Below, one piece after another: positions 32,776-41,734 of a stretch of 50,732 nt of DNA (positions within the stretch are counted from its first letter, which is position 1; each line of letters starts with the position of its first letter). Location: NCBI GenBank assembly GCA_964614095.1, contig CAZTJO010000014.1, forward strand, positions 1 through 50,732, written 5' to 3'. The notes beneath the pieces are model-generated. The model was not told the origin of the DNA and made no database searches. It worked only from the letters and a program-made list of their open reading frames with translations. Both the position numbers and the translations under genes were made by a program. The DNA is from CAZWKX01 sp964614095. Its GTDB lineage: Bacteria; Actinomycetota; Acidimicrobiia; Spongiisociales; UBA11373.

Positions 32776-34311
32776 ATGGACTTCCCCATTCTCTCCACGA
32801 TCATCCTGCTTCCGATTGCCGGTGCCGTCACCGTCGCGGTTCTGCCGTGCTCCCGCGCTCAGTTGGTACTCCCGGTGGCGGTGACGGTGAGCGTGCTGCC
32901 TCTGGGGGCTGCCGGCTGGCTGTTGTGGCAGTTCGAGTCGGGTGTGGCTGATTTCCAGTTTGTCGAGCAGTACGGTCTGTCCAAGGTCTGGGGAGTCTCC
33001 TGTCACCTCGGGGTGGACGGCATTTCGCTGCTTCTGGTGGCGCTCACCACACTGCTCTTTCCCATCGGCTTGCTGGCCTCGATTTCGATCACCGAGCGGG
33101 TCAAGGGCTACGCCGTCTCCATGCTCCTTCTCGAGGCCGGCATCCTCGGGGTCTTCCTCTCGCTCGACCTTCTCGTCTTCTTCGTGTTCTGGGAGGTCAT
33201 GCTCGTCCCGATGTACTTCATCATCGGCCTGTGGGGAGGAGAGCGCCGGGTCTACGCCGCTCTGAAGTTCTTCCTCTTCACCGCCTTCGGCTCGGCTCTG
33301 CTGCTCGCCGGGATCCTTTGGCTGGGTATTGCCAACGGCACCTTCGACTTCGTCGAGCTTCTAGGGAGAGGCATTCCGCGAACTTCCCAGTTCTGGTTGT
33401 TCGGCGCGTTCGCCCTCTCCTTCGGCATCAAGGTGCCCATCTTCCCCTTCCACACCTGGTTGCCCGATGCTCACGTCGAGGCCCCGACCGCCGGCTCGGT
33501 GATCCTGGCCGGTATCCTCCTGAAGCTCGGTGCCTACGGTCTCATCCGGTTCAACCTGACGCTGTTCCCCGACGCCTCGGTGGGCCTGGTGCCGGTGCTT
33601 GCCGTGCTGGCCGTCATCGGCATCATCTACGGGGCGGTGGTTGCCATCGCTCAGTCGGACATCAAACGCCTGGTCGCTTATTCCTCGGTGAGCCACCTGG
33701 GCTTTGTGGTGCTCGGGATCTTTGCGCTCACCACACAGGGGCTCCAGGGTGGTGTGCTGCAGATGGTGAATCACGGCCTGACCACGGGCGCCCTCTTCCT
33801 TTTGGTGGGCATGATCTACGAGCGCCGTCACACCAGGAACATCGCCGACTTCGGCGGCCTGGCCGCGGTGATGCCACTGTTTGCCGGCGTTTTTCTCTTC
33901 ATTGCGCTCGCTTCAATTGGGCTGCCCGGCCTCAACGGCTTTGTCGGCGAGTTCCTGATCCTGCTCGGGTCGTTCCTGTCGCTGCCTTGGTACGCCGTGG
34001 TGGCCGTCCTTGGAGTCGTACTTGCCGCCGTCTACCTGCTCTGGGCGTACCAGCGGGTGTTCACCGGGCCGCTGACGGTGGAGGAGAACAAGGGCCTGGT
34101 CGACCTCGGGTTCCGCGAGATTGCGCTGCTGGCGCCCATTGTCCTGCTCGTGCTGTTCCTCGGGCTGTACCCGAAGCCGGCGCTTGACAGGATTGAGCCT
34201 TCGGTTGGGGTGATCCTCGACCGGATCGAAGATGCCACCGACTATGAGGTTCCGGAGTTTGGGTCCGAGGTCGATCTGGGTGTGGTGGTGGAGATCGAGG
34301 CGGAATCATGA
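32776..34311 (+). CDS. nuoM: NADH-quinone oxidoreductase subunit M
   Basis: 511 aa. Antiporter-like pump; Glu in FFVFWEVMLVPMYF and Lys in GIKVPIFPFHTWLPDAH are intact. ATG immediately follows the nuoL1 stop; overlaps nuoN1 by 4 nt. Confidence 0.95.
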   Translation: MDFPILSTIILLPIAGAVTVAVLPCSRAQLVLPVAVTVSVLPLGAAGWLLWQFESGVADFQFVEQYGLSKVWGVSCHLGVDGISLLLVALTTLLFPIGLLASISITERVKGYAVSMLLLEAGILGVFLSLDLLVFFVFWEVMLVPMYFIIGLWGGERRVYAALKFFLFTAFGSALLLAGILWLGIANGTFDFVELLGRGIPRTSQFWLFGAFALSFGIKVPIFPFHTWLPDAHVEAPTAGSVILAGILLKLGAYGLIRFNLTLFPDASVGLVPVLAVLAVIGIIYGAVVAIAQSDIKRLVAYSSVSHLGFVVLGIFALTTQGLQGGVLQMVNHGLTTGALFLLVGMIYERRHTRNIADFGGLAAVMPLFAGVFLFIALASIGLPGLNGFVGEFLILLGSFLSLPWYAVVAVLGVVLAAVYLLWAYQRVFTGPLTVEENKGLVDLGFREIALLAPIVLLVLFLGLYPKPALDRIEPSVGVILDRIEDATDYEVPEFGSEVDLGVVVEIEAES

Positions 34312-35828
34312 ACGGCGATCTGAGCTTCATCGCGGTGGGACCTGAGGTGGCCATCACCGCGGCCGTGGTTCTGCTGCTGATGATCGAAGTATCGGTGCAC
34401 CCGCGGCCCTGGGTGTGGGGGCTCATCGCCGGCACCGGGGCGGCAACGGCCACCGCGCTCTGCGGCTGGCAGTGGTGGTGGCTGGGTCGGGTGGCTAACG
34501 ACGCCGGCACGTCGTTCCACGGGATGATCGCCCTCGACGGGTTCGGCGCGTTTGCCGGCTTGGTCATGTTCCCGCTTGTGGGTTTTGGGCTGATGAGTTC
34601 GTGGAGCCTCGTGGTGAAGCAGGGAAGGCGTGGCGCCGAATTCATCGTCCTGGCCCTGCTGGCTGCTGCCGGGGGCCACCTGATGGCGGCTTCGGCAAAC
34701 CTCATCATGCTGTTTGTCGGCCTCGAGGTGTTCTCGATCAGCCTCTACGTGCTGGTCGGATTCACCAGGAACCGGGTCTCGGACGAGGCCGCACTCAAGT
34801 ACTTCCTGCTCGGGGCTTTCGCCTCGGCGGTGTTCCTGTACGGGATCGCTCTTGTGTTTGCCTCCACCGGATCCACCAGCATCTACGGCCCCGGGGGCGT
34901 CGCCGCCCACTTCCAGCAAACGATCGTCTTCCGGCCGGCGGTGCTGCTTGTCGGTGTCGCTCTCCTTCTTGCCGGCATGGCCTTCAAGGTGTCGGCGGCG
35001 CCTTTCCATGTGTGGGCCCCCGACGTGTACCAGGGAGCGCCGAACGGCATCACCGGTTTTGTCGCCGCCGCCGCCAAGGTGGCGGGTTTTGCCGCCATGG
35101 CGCGGGTGCTGATCGCAGCTTTGAGCTGGCACATCGACGACTGGGCCCCGGCGGTGGCGGCGATTGCCGCCGTCTCGGCCGTGGTCGGCACGCTCATGGC
35201 GATAGTCCAGGATGACGTCAAGCGTTTGCTCGCCTACTCGTCGGTGGCGCATGCCGGATTCATCTTGAGTGCCCTGTTGGTGGCGACGGGCGCCGACGGA
35301 ATACTGAAGGTGGGTGATGCCGTCGGCGCCATGTGGTTCTACGTGGCCACCTACGCCATCCAGGTTGTGGGCGCTTTCACCGTCGTTGCCGTGGTGGCGG
35401 GCGACGCCGAAGGCCGGGCTCCACTGGACAGATTCAACGGCCTGGGCCGCCGTTCACCATGGCTGGCCGCCGCCTTGACCTTCATGCTGCTGGCCATGGC
35501 CGGCATTCCGGTCACGGCCGGATTTTGGGGGAAGGTTGCCGTGTTCAGCATCGCCGTCGATTCCGGCTACCTGTGGCTGGTGATCGTGGCCCTCGTTGCC
35601 ACGGTGGCCGGGTTGTTCTTCTACCTGCGGATCATCGTGCGGATGTACATGGAAGAGCCGGATGGGGAGATGGAGGTGGCCCGAGCCGGTCTGGGAGTAC
35701 GCGTTGTGCTGGTGCTGGCATCGGCCGTCACGCTCGTTCTGGGGGTGGTTCCATGGCCTCTGCTCAGGGTACTGCGCGCCGATGCGACTCTGCTGGTCCA
35801 GGTTCTGCGCGATGCGGTCTTGCTCTAG
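34308..35828 (+). CDS. nuoN: NADH-quinone oxidoreductase subunit N
   Basis: 506 aa. Antiporter-like pump; Glu in FVGLEVFSISLYVLVGF and Lys in AFKVSAAPFHVWAPDVYQGA are present. Last structural gene of the 14-subunit operon; the next gene starts 17 nt before its stop, so it is likely in the same transcript. Confidence 0.95.
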   Translation: MNGDLSFIAVGPEVAITAAVVLLLMIEVSVHPRPWVWGLIAGTGAATATALCGWQWWWLGRVANDAGTSFHGMIALDGFGAFAGLVMFPLVGFGLMSSWSLVVKQGRRGAEFIVLALLAAAGGHLMAASANLIMLFVGLEVFSISLYVLVGFTRNRVSDEAALKYFLLGAFASAVFLYGIALVFASTGSTSIYGPGGVAAHFQQTIVFRPAVLLVGVALLLAGMAFKVSAAPFHVWAPDVYQGAPNGITGFVAAAAKVAGFAAMARVLIAALSWHIDDWAPAVAAIAAVSAVVGTLMAIVQDDVKRLLAYSSVAHAGFILSALLVATGADGILKVGDAVGAMWFYVATYAIQVVGAFTVVAVVAGDAEGRAPLDRFNGLGRRSPWLAAALTFMLLAMAGIPVTAGFWGKVAVFSIAVDSGYLWLVIVALVATVAGLFFYLRIIVRMYMEEPDGEMEVARAGLGVRVVLVLASAVTLVLGVVPWPLLRVLRADATLLVQVLRDAVLL

Positions 35829-36942
35829 CCGGCTCTTCGGCGTCACCTTTATCGCTGCTCTGCTGGCCCTGCCGCCGCTGCTGGGCAGCATCTACACCTC
35901 CAACCATGTCTTGATAGGGGCCGACGAGGTCGTGTCCGAGGATCTCTACGCGGCGGGCGGCCGGGTGACCGTTGCCGGCACCATCGAGGGGGATCTGCTG
36001 GTGCTTTCTGGAGAGCTGACCATCACCGGGACTGTGCAGGGCGATGTCCTTGGGCTGGTCTGGGGCTCAACCCGCATCTCCGGCGAGGTCGAGGGCTCGG
36101 TGCGGCTGGCCGGTCTTCGGCTCGAGGTGGACGGCGAAGTGCACGATGATGTCTCGGCGCTTGCCGTCGAGGGTCGGTTGAGTGGCGACGTGGGTCGCGA
36201 TCTGCTGGTTATTGCCGGACAAGCTGTGGTCGGCGGCGAGATCGAGCGTGATGTGCACGCCCAGGCTTGGCGCCTGGAGATGGACGGCGCCGTTGGCGGT
36301 GACGTGCAGGCTCGCGTCGATGATCTGCGCATCGGCGGCTCCACTCGAGTCGGCGGCAACGTTTTGTTCCGAGCCAGCGGCGATGTGTCCATCTCCGCGG
36401 ACGCGGCAGTGGCCGGCATCACCACCCGCCGGGAGGTGCTCTCGCCGGTCTGGGCAAAGGCGGTGACCCGGCTGTTCGTTTGGCTGAGTGTTGCCGCCTT
36501 CCTTGTCGCCGGCCTGCTCCTGCTGTGGTTGTTTCCGCGAAGCGGCCGGCGAGCGGTCGAAGTGGTGGGGGAGCGGCCCTGGCGGTCGCTGCTTGTCGGC
36601 GTGGCCGTGCTGGTGGTGCCTCCGTTGCTCGCCGTGCCGCTCTTCCTGACGCTGGTGGGGCTGCCCCTGGCCGTCCTGCTCCTGGTCTGCTGGGTGCTGG
36701 GGCTGGTCCTGGGCCCGCTGCCGGCGGTGGCCTGGATGGGACGGCGTCTGCTGCCGAAGCACTACAGCCTGTATCTGGGATTCGTCGTGGGCGCACTGCT
36801 GTGGCGATCGGCGATTTGGCTGCTGTCGCTGGTTGCCGCTCTGATTTACGCCGTGCCGCTTTTTCTGGGTCTTGGTGCTTTTGTCCTGGCGGCGTGGGAG
36901 ACACGCCAGGCCGCGCTGGTGCCGGCCGGTGAGAGCGGTTGA
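35812..36942 (+). CDS. Bactofilin-like polymer-forming domain with C-terminal membrane helices
   Basis: 376 aa. N-terminal hydrophobic segment (about 8-25), then a right-handed β-helix-like region (about 35-205) made of short glycine-turn repeats (GTIEGDLLVLSGELTITGTV-type), typical of bactofilin/DUF583 proteins. After that come three to four membrane helices (about 222-370) with a strongly basic joint (PRSGRRAVE). Such proteins occur as membrane-bound scaffolds. ATG at 35812 overlaps nuoN1 by 17 nt without a strong SD. Its link to complex I is only positional. It converges on the minus-strand phosphodiesterase gene. Confidence 0.8.
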   Translation: MRSCSSRLFGVTFIAALLALPPLLGSIYTSNHVLIGADEVVSEDLYAAGGRVTVAGTIEGDLLVLSGELTITGTVQGDVLGLVWGSTRISGEVEGSVRLAGLRLEVDGEVHDDVSALAVEGRLSGDVGRDLLVIAGQAVVGGEIERDVHAQAWRLEMDGAVGGDVQARVDDLRIGGSTRVGGNVLFRASGDVSISADAAVAGITTRREVLSPVWAKAVTRLFVWLSVAAFLVAGLLLLWLFPRSGRRAVEVVGERPWRSLLVGVAVLVVPPLLAVPLFLTLVGLPLAVLLLVCWVLGLVLGPLPAVAWMGRRLLPKHYSLYLGFVVGALLWRSAIWLLSLVAALIYAVPLFLGLGAFVLAAWETRQAALVPAGESG

Positions 36943-36980
36943 TTTCGGACGGCATCGGCGGGCAGGCGCCGCTGTGGTCC

Positions 36981-38066
36981 TCAGCCTTCCACCAGCAGCG
37001 GCACCCGCAGCTCCTGCGGGGTGAGGCCGCCGTGGTGACCGACCAATCGATCGTCGCCGAAACGATGGAGCACTACATGGCCGTCGTCGGCGATGATGGC
37101 ACCGTCGGGGGAGCGCTCCGCAAAATGTGGGTGAGGTGTGGCATCCCCCCACCACCCGTCCATGCCGGCGATAGGAATCCAGGAGGCGGGCAGCTCGGCG
37201 GCCAGTCCGGCTCCGTCGCCGCGTACAAAAAGAGCGCGGCCATCTCCGTAGAAGGTACGGCCCTCATGATCCGGCTTGGAGATGCGCGCCTGGCGGGCCG
37301 CGGGCACGTCGACGTGCCCGTGATCTGCAGTGCCCACCGCGACTGCGCCGGGAGGAAGGCGCTGGCACAGCAGCTCCCAGGTGGCGGCGACGATATCCAG
37401 CGCCTCTGTGTACTCCTCGGATTCTTGGCCGGAGACGTGAGCGGCAAAATCCACGTGGGGCAGATACAGCAGAATGCACCGCCCCGGCTCTGCCGCCAGC
37501 TGCGCCGCCGCCTCGGCAGCCTGATTGGTGGTGGTCCACGGTTCCCAGCGACAGCCCCGGTAAAGAACCCGGGAGAGGGGGCTGCCCTCAAAATTGTAGG
37601 GCTGGATCACAATTGGCTCGGCTCCGGCCGCGGCGAGGCGCTCCCACGTGTTGGGCGACGGGAGGAAACCTTCGTAGTCGTGGGGTACGGGGTCGCCCCA
37701 GAGTGTGGTCCACTTGATGGTGTTGATCACCTGATCGGCCTCGGGCAACCACATCTGATAGGCAATGAGGCCGTGAGCGATCGGAGGCAGGCCGGTGGCG
37801 ATGGTGGCGAGGTTCACCGTTGTGGTGGTGGGGAAGGAGGCATCGACGGCCCCGCGGCGGGAGACGGCGAGAGGCTGCGCAGACGGATGGTCCAGTTGAT
37901 AGTCACCGAGACCGTCCATAAGCACGAGCACGTAGGAGGAGGCCTCGGGGATGGCGGCGGCCAGGCTGCCGCGGAGGCCCGGAGACGGGGCGGCTCCCCC
38001 GAGACGGAGCTCCAATTCGGCGACGAGATTGACCAGGCCGCCTCCGGCGTAGTCGGGTGGGCTCAT
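36981..38066 (-). CDS. Alkaline-phosphatase-superfamily phosphodiesterase/pyrophosphatase
   Basis: 361 aa. Nucleotide pyrophosphatase/phosphodiesterase type. VLVLMDGLGD (47-56) supplies a first metal Asp51; the nucleophile Thr lies in ASFPTTTTVNLATIATG (77-93); later metal ligands are in LPHVDFAAH, TADHGHVDVP and the closing GHHGGLTPQELRVPLL. No signal peptide, so probably cytoplasmic, unlike secreted NPPs. It interrupts the two nuo operons on the opposite strand. ATG 38066 gives the expected start; -10-like TACTCT sits 7 nt upstream. The substrate is unknown. Confidence 0.83.
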   Translation of the reverse strand: MSPPDYAGGGLVNLVAELELRLGGAAPSPGLRGSLAAAIPEASSYVLVLMDGLGDYQLDHPSAQPLAVSRRGAVDASFPTTTTVNLATIATGLPPIAHGLIAYQMWLPEADQVINTIKWTTLWGDPVPHDYEGFLPSPNTWERLAAAGAEPIVIQPYNFEGSPLSRVLYRGCRWEPWTTTNQAAEAAAQLAAEPGRCILLYLPHVDFAAHVSGQESEEYTEALDIVAATWELLCQRLPPGAVAVGTADHGHVDVPAARQARISKPDHEGRTFYGDGRALFVRGDGAGLAAELPASWIPIAGMDGWWGDATPHPHFAERSPDGAIIADDGHVVLHRFGDDRLVGHHGGLTPQELRVPLLVEG

Positions 38067-38073
38067 GCCGACG

Positions 38074-38079
38074 AGAGTA
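38074..38079 (-). promoter_or_regulatory. Candidate -10 box (TACTCT), leaderless start
   Basis: On the minus strand TACTCT ends 7 nt before ATG 38066, no SD. Confidence 0.35.
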
Positions 38080-38130
38080 GCGGGGCACCGGGGCCGATAC
38101 CGAGGCAAACCGATTGGCACATCGGCAGAG

Positions 38131-38160
38131 TTGGAGCAGATCGGCGAGTGCATCTAGCCT
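38131..38160 (+). promoter_or_regulatory. Candidate promoter of the second nuo operon
   Basis: TTGGAG (38131-38136), 18-bp spacer, TAGCCT (38155-38160). Gives a leader of about 27 nt containing GGAG before the TTG of nuoA2. A separate promoter implies regulation independent of the first operon. Confidence 0.45.
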
Positions 38161-38193
38161 CGTCGCCAAGAGCAGTTCACGCGGAGATCCACG

Positions 38194-38562
38194 TTGACGC
38201 AGTATTTCGAGGACTACATCACAGTTGCCGCCTTTGTCGGCTTTGGCGCCGTGCTGGTGGCGGTGTCGGTTGGATTGGCGGCGCTGCTTCGACCTCGCAA
38301 GCCCTCGGCGGTGAAGTCGCGCCCCTACGAGTGCGGAATCGATCCCGTCGGTGGCGGCTGGAGCCAATCCCACGTCCGCTACTACATTTTTGCGCTGCTG
38401 TTCCTGGTGTTCGACGTCGAGGCGGTCTTCATCTTTCCCTGGGCACTCAGGCTCGAGAGCCTGGGGATGTTTGCCCTCATTGAGATGATGATTTTTATCG
38501 TCATCCTGCTCGGCGGACTGCTGTACGCAGTGCGCAAGGGGGTGCTCAAGTGGGAGTCCTAG
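38194..38562 (+). CDS. nuoA: Complex I subunit A, second (11-subunit) operon
   Basis: 122 aa, TTG start at 38194 with GGAG 9 nt upstream. Three helices; PYECGIDPVG and LVFDVEAVFIFPWA are intact. Clearly divergent from NuoA1 outside these motifs, so the two operons are not a recent duplication. Overlaps nuoB2 by 13 nt. Confidence 0.93.
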   Translation: MTQYFEDYITVAAFVGFGAVLVAVSVGLAALLRPRKPSAVKSRPYECGIDPVGGGWSQSHVRYYIFALLFLVFDVEAVFIFPWALRLESLGMFALIEMMIFIVILLGGLLYAVRKGVLKWES

Positions 38563-39038
38563 AGCGTTTTGATGCGCCCCGGCCCATTTCGTGGCTCCTC
38601 AACTGGTCGCGGCGGTACTCGCTGTGGCTTTTCCAGTTCGGGCTCGCCTGCTGCGCCCTGGAGATGCTGGCCACATCGGGTCCCCGCTACGACTTCATGC
38701 GTTTTGGGATCATCCCCCTGCCCGCCTCGCCTCGCCAGGCCGACCTCATGGTGGTGGCGGGCACGGTCACCGACAAGATGGCGCCGGCGCTGCGCCGTCT
38801 CTACGACCAGATGCCGGACCCCAAATACGTCATCTCCATGGGATCGTGCGCCAACTGCGGCGGCCCCTACTGGGACTCCTACTCGGTGACCAAGGGCGTG
38901 GATCAGCTGATCCCGGTCGATATTTACGTACCCGGGTGCCCACCCCGGCCGGAGGCGCTCATGGATGCCATCGTCCGGCTGCAAGCGAAGATCAAGAACG
39001 AGAATATTCGGGAGAAGTGGGCTCATGAGCCCGTCTGA
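38550..39038 (+). CDS. nuoB: Complex I subunit B, second operon
   Basis: 162 aa, GTG start. N2 ligands Cys34-Cys35 (GLACCALEM), Cys100 (GSCANC) and Cys130 (VPGCPP) are complete; an extra Cys103 follows. A C-terminal extension of about 15 residues (KIKNENIREKWAHEPV) compared with NuoB1. Confidence 0.94.
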   Translation: MGVLERFDAPRPISWLLNWSRRYSLWLFQFGLACCALEMLATSGPRYDFMRFGIIPLPASPRQADLMVVAGTVTDKMAPALRRLYDQMPDPKYVISMGSCANCGGPYWDSYSVTKGVDQLIPVDIYVPGCPPRPEALMDAIVRLQAKIKNENIREKWAHEPV

Positions 39039-39570
39039 ATCCCGGCTGAGAGACCTGATCTCAGATGTCTGCCCCTCCGCGGTGTGGAGGGAGGAGCTCG
39101 GCACCGCCAAGCTGTCTATCGCCCGGTCGGATTGGGTGGAGGCGCATCGGGCCCTCAAGAGTCGTTTCCCCTTCTTCTCATGGTTGTCGGCCATCGATTG
39201 GGCCGCCGAGGTTGCCGTGGGAGATGCCCCCGAGATGGAGGAAGGGGAGCAGATGGTGGAGCGTTTTGAGGTCCTGAGCCGCATCTCCGACGTCTCCGAC
39301 GGCGACGGCCTCATCCTGTCGACCGACGTTCCCAAAGAGGATGCCTGCGTCGACTCCCTCACCGGGGTGTATGCCGGAGCCGATTGGCACGAGCGGGAGG
39401 CCGCGGAGATGTTCGGCATCGATTTCATCGGGCATCCCAACCTCGTCGGGCTGTATCTGCCCGATGGCTTTGTGGGTCATCCGCTGCGCAAGTCCTACGC
39501 CCTGCTCAGCCGTGAGGTCAAACCCTGGCCTGGTGATGTCGACGTCGAGCCGCGGGAAGGTGACGGATGA
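39025..39570 (+). CDS. nuoC: Complex I subunit C, second operon
   Basis: 181 aa from ATG 39025. ADWHEREAAEMFGIDFIGHP and DGFVGHPLRKSY are the family signature in altered form. An acidic insertion (GDAPEMEEGEQMVE, about 67-80) and a C-terminal tail (SREVKPWPGDVDVEPREGDG) are not in NuoC1. Confidence 0.92.
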   Translation: MSPSESRLRDLISDVCPSAVWREELGTAKLSIARSDWVEAHRALKSRFPFFSWLSAIDWAAEVAVGDAPEMEEGEQMVERFEVLSRISDVSDGDGLILSTDVPKEDACVDSLTGVYAGADWHEREAAEMFGIDFIGHPNLVGLYLPDGFVGHPLRKSYALLSREVKPWPGDVDVEPREGDG

Positions 39571-40754
39571 GCAGCGGCGGTGGCCGAGTCCTGCACTCCG
39601 AGGCCAGGGTTTCGGTGGAGTTGCAGACCCCCGAGATGACCCTGAACATTGGGCCCCAGCATCCTTCTACCCATGGCGTGCTGCGCCTGGTGGCCAAGGT
39701 CGACGGGGAACGTATTGACTCCGTGGAGCCGGTGGTGGGCTACATGCATCGAGGCTACGAGAAGCTTGCCGAGGTGCGCACCTACCCGCAGGTGACCGCT
39801 CTCCTGAACCGCATTGATTGGACGGCTGGCTTGGCCAACGAGGTGCCGTTCATAATCGCCGCGGAGCGCCTCATGGGTGTGGAGGCGCCACCGAGGGCGC
39901 AATACCTCCGGATCATGCTCACCGAGATGTTCCGCATCTCGGCGCATCTGCTGTTCCTTTCTTCATACCCGCTGGAGCTGGGGGCGTCGACACCGCTTAT
40001 GTACGCACTGCGGGAACGTGAGCACGTGCTCGACCTGATCGAGGGTGTCACCGGGGGCCGATTCCATCCCAATTTCAATCGTATCGGGGGAGTGAAGCCG
40101 GCCGCCGGAGGTGGCAAGGGGCAGCGCACCGTGGTGCAGGATCTCCCTGAGGGTTTCCTCGAGGGGACCCGCCGGGCCATGGCCAAGGTGTCTGCGGTGT
40201 GTGACGACATGGAGGCGCTGGTACGGGGCAATGAGATCTTCCAGCAGCGAACCAAGGGTGTGGGCATCATCCCCGCCGAGAAGGCGCTTGAGTACGGCGT
40301 GTCGGGGCCAAACCTGCGGGGGTCCGGGGTGCGGTTCGATCTGCGCAAGGTCGAAGCCCACCTGCCCTACGACCGTTTTGATTTTGAGATCCCGGTAGGC
40401 GAGAACGGCGACTGCTTCGACCGGTATGTGGTCCGCCTCGAGGAGATCCGTCAAGCGGCCCGGATCGTCGTGCAGGCGGTGGATGGCATACCCGATGGTC
40501 CGTTGCGCGCCAAGGTTCCCCGGGTTATCAAGGTGCCGAAGGGTGAGTGCTACGTGCGGGCGGAGAATCCGAAAGGGGAGATGGGTTACTACCTCGTCTC
40601 CACCGGCGGCAGGGGACCGTACCGAGTGAAGATCCGCTCCGCCTCCTTCTCCAACATCTCGGTGCTGCCCTGGCTGCTGGAGGGTGTGCTGGTGCCCGAC
40701 ATCATTGCCATATTGGGCAGCCTCGACTTTGTGCTCGGAGACGTAGACCGATGA
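39567..40754 (+). CDS. nuoD: Complex I subunit D, second operon, altered quinone pocket
   Basis: 395 aa. Core starts at GPQHPSTHGVLRL (29-41), with both pocket His residues. The loop GYMHRGYEK carries Arg62, aligned with human NDUFS2 Arg118 (mature Arg85, methylated by NDUFAF7). The pocket Tyr of RxDY is Trp85 (RIDW), the Asp of DLGA is Glu137 (LELGA), and RFHPNFNRIGG (about 164-174) replaces the usual NYIRPGG. These features differ sharply from NuoD1 and recall the 11-subunit Fpo/Ndh-type clade. ATG overlaps the nuoC2 stop by 4 nt, and the stop overlaps nuoH2 directly, leaving no room for nuoE, F, G. Confidence 0.94.
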   Translation: MSSGGGRVLHSEARVSVELQTPEMTLNIGPQHPSTHGVLRLVAKVDGERIDSVEPVVGYMHRGYEKLAEVRTYPQVTALLNRIDWTAGLANEVPFIIAAERLMGVEAPPRAQYLRIMLTEMFRISAHLLFLSSYPLELGASTPLMYALREREHVLDLIEGVTGGRFHPNFNRIGGVKPAAGGGKGQRTVVQDLPEGFLEGTRRAMAKVSAVCDDMEALVRGNEIFQQRTKGVGIIPAEKALEYGVSGPNLRGSGVRFDLRKVEAHLPYDRFDFEIPVGENGDCFDRYVVRLEEIRQAARIVVQAVDGIPDGPLRAKVPRVIKVPKGECYVRAENPKGEMGYYLVSTGGRGPYRVKIRSASFSNISVLPWLLEGVLVPDIIAILGSLDFVLGDVDR

Positions 40755-41734
40755 TCTTCGACGGCTTCTGGGTGCTGCTCGGGGTCAAGCTTCTCGCTCT
40801 GACCGTGGTCGTCATCGGCGGCTCCCTGGTCATCATCTATGCCGAGCTCAAGGTGGGCGCCCACATGCAGAATCGAGTCGGCCCCTACTACGCCGGCGTG
40901 CGCTGGGGTTGGGCGCAGCCCCTCGCCGACGCGGTGAAGTTTCTTCAGAAGGAGGACCTGGTGCCGGCCGACGCCGATACCAAAGTCTTCAAGGCGGCCC
41001 CGATGGTGTCGCTCATGGGGACGATGGCGGTGTTTGTCATCGTGCCGTTTTCCCCCAAGCTGATCGTCCGGGATCTCGATCTGGGGATCTTCTACGCCCT
41101 TGCTGCCTCCTCACTGGGCACACTGGCCATGCTGATGGCGGGGTGGTCGTCGGCCAACAAGTTTTCGCTGATGGGTGGGCTGAGGGCTGCCGCCCAGCTG
41201 ATTGCCTATGAGCTTCCGATGGTGCTTGCAGTTGTTGGTGTGGTCATACAGGCAGGCACGCTGTCGATGGTGCAGATTGTCGATGCCCAGGTGGCGCTGG
41301 GCCTGCCCTACGTCATCGGTGGCCAGGCAGTCGGGTTCTTCATCTTCGTGACGGCGAGCCTCGCCGAGCTGTCGCGGACCCCATTCGATATGCCCATCGC
41401 CGAGTCGGAGCTCGTCTCCGGGTACATGACCGAGTACTCGGGCATCCGTTTCACCATGTTCTATCTGGCCGAGTACGCCGGCCTTTTTGCCGCCGCCGCC
41501 ATCGCCTCGACGCTGTTCCTCGGCGGCTATCACTTCCCCGGCCTCGATGTCGAGGTGTGGGGCCCCTTTGTCCTTCTAGCCAAGGTAGGCGCGCTCGCCT
41601 TCCTGATGATCTGGTTTCGCTGGACCTGGCCGCGCCTGCGTGAGGATCAGCTGCAGTCCTTTGCCTGGCGCTGGCTGGTGCCGCTGGCCCTGGCCAACAT
41701 CGTGGTCACCGCAGTGCTCAAGGTGGCACTGTGA
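40751..41734 (+). CDS. nuoH: Complex I subunit H, second operon
   Basis: 327 aa. AHMQNRVGPYYAGVRWGWAQ (about 37-56) and AELSRTPFDMPIAESELVSG are present; the usual ETNR is ELSR. It is 51 residues shorter than NuoH1. ATGA overlap with nuoD2: in this operon D is followed directly by H. Confidence 0.94.
   Translation: MIFDGFWVLLGVKLLALTVVVIGGSLVIIYAELKVGAHMQNRVGPYYAGVRWGWAQPLADAVKFLQKEDLVPADADTKVFKAAPMVSLMGTMAVFVIVPFSPKLIVRDLDLGIFYALAASSLGTLAMLMAGWSSANKFSLMGGLRAAAQLIAYELPMVLAVVGVVIQAGTLSMVQIVDAQVALGLPYVIGGQAVGFFIFVTASLAELSRTPFDMPIAESELVSGYMTEYSGIRFTMFYLAEYAGLFAAAAIASTLFLGGYHFPGLDVEVWGPFVLLAKVGALAFLMIWFRWTWPRLREDQLQSFAWRWLVPLALANIVVTAVLKVAL

Noticed and set aside
40740..40760. Possible lost nuoE-F-G remnants between nuoD2 and nuoH2
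   Set aside because: nuoD2 stop and nuoH2 start overlap by 4 nt, so there is no relic sequence.
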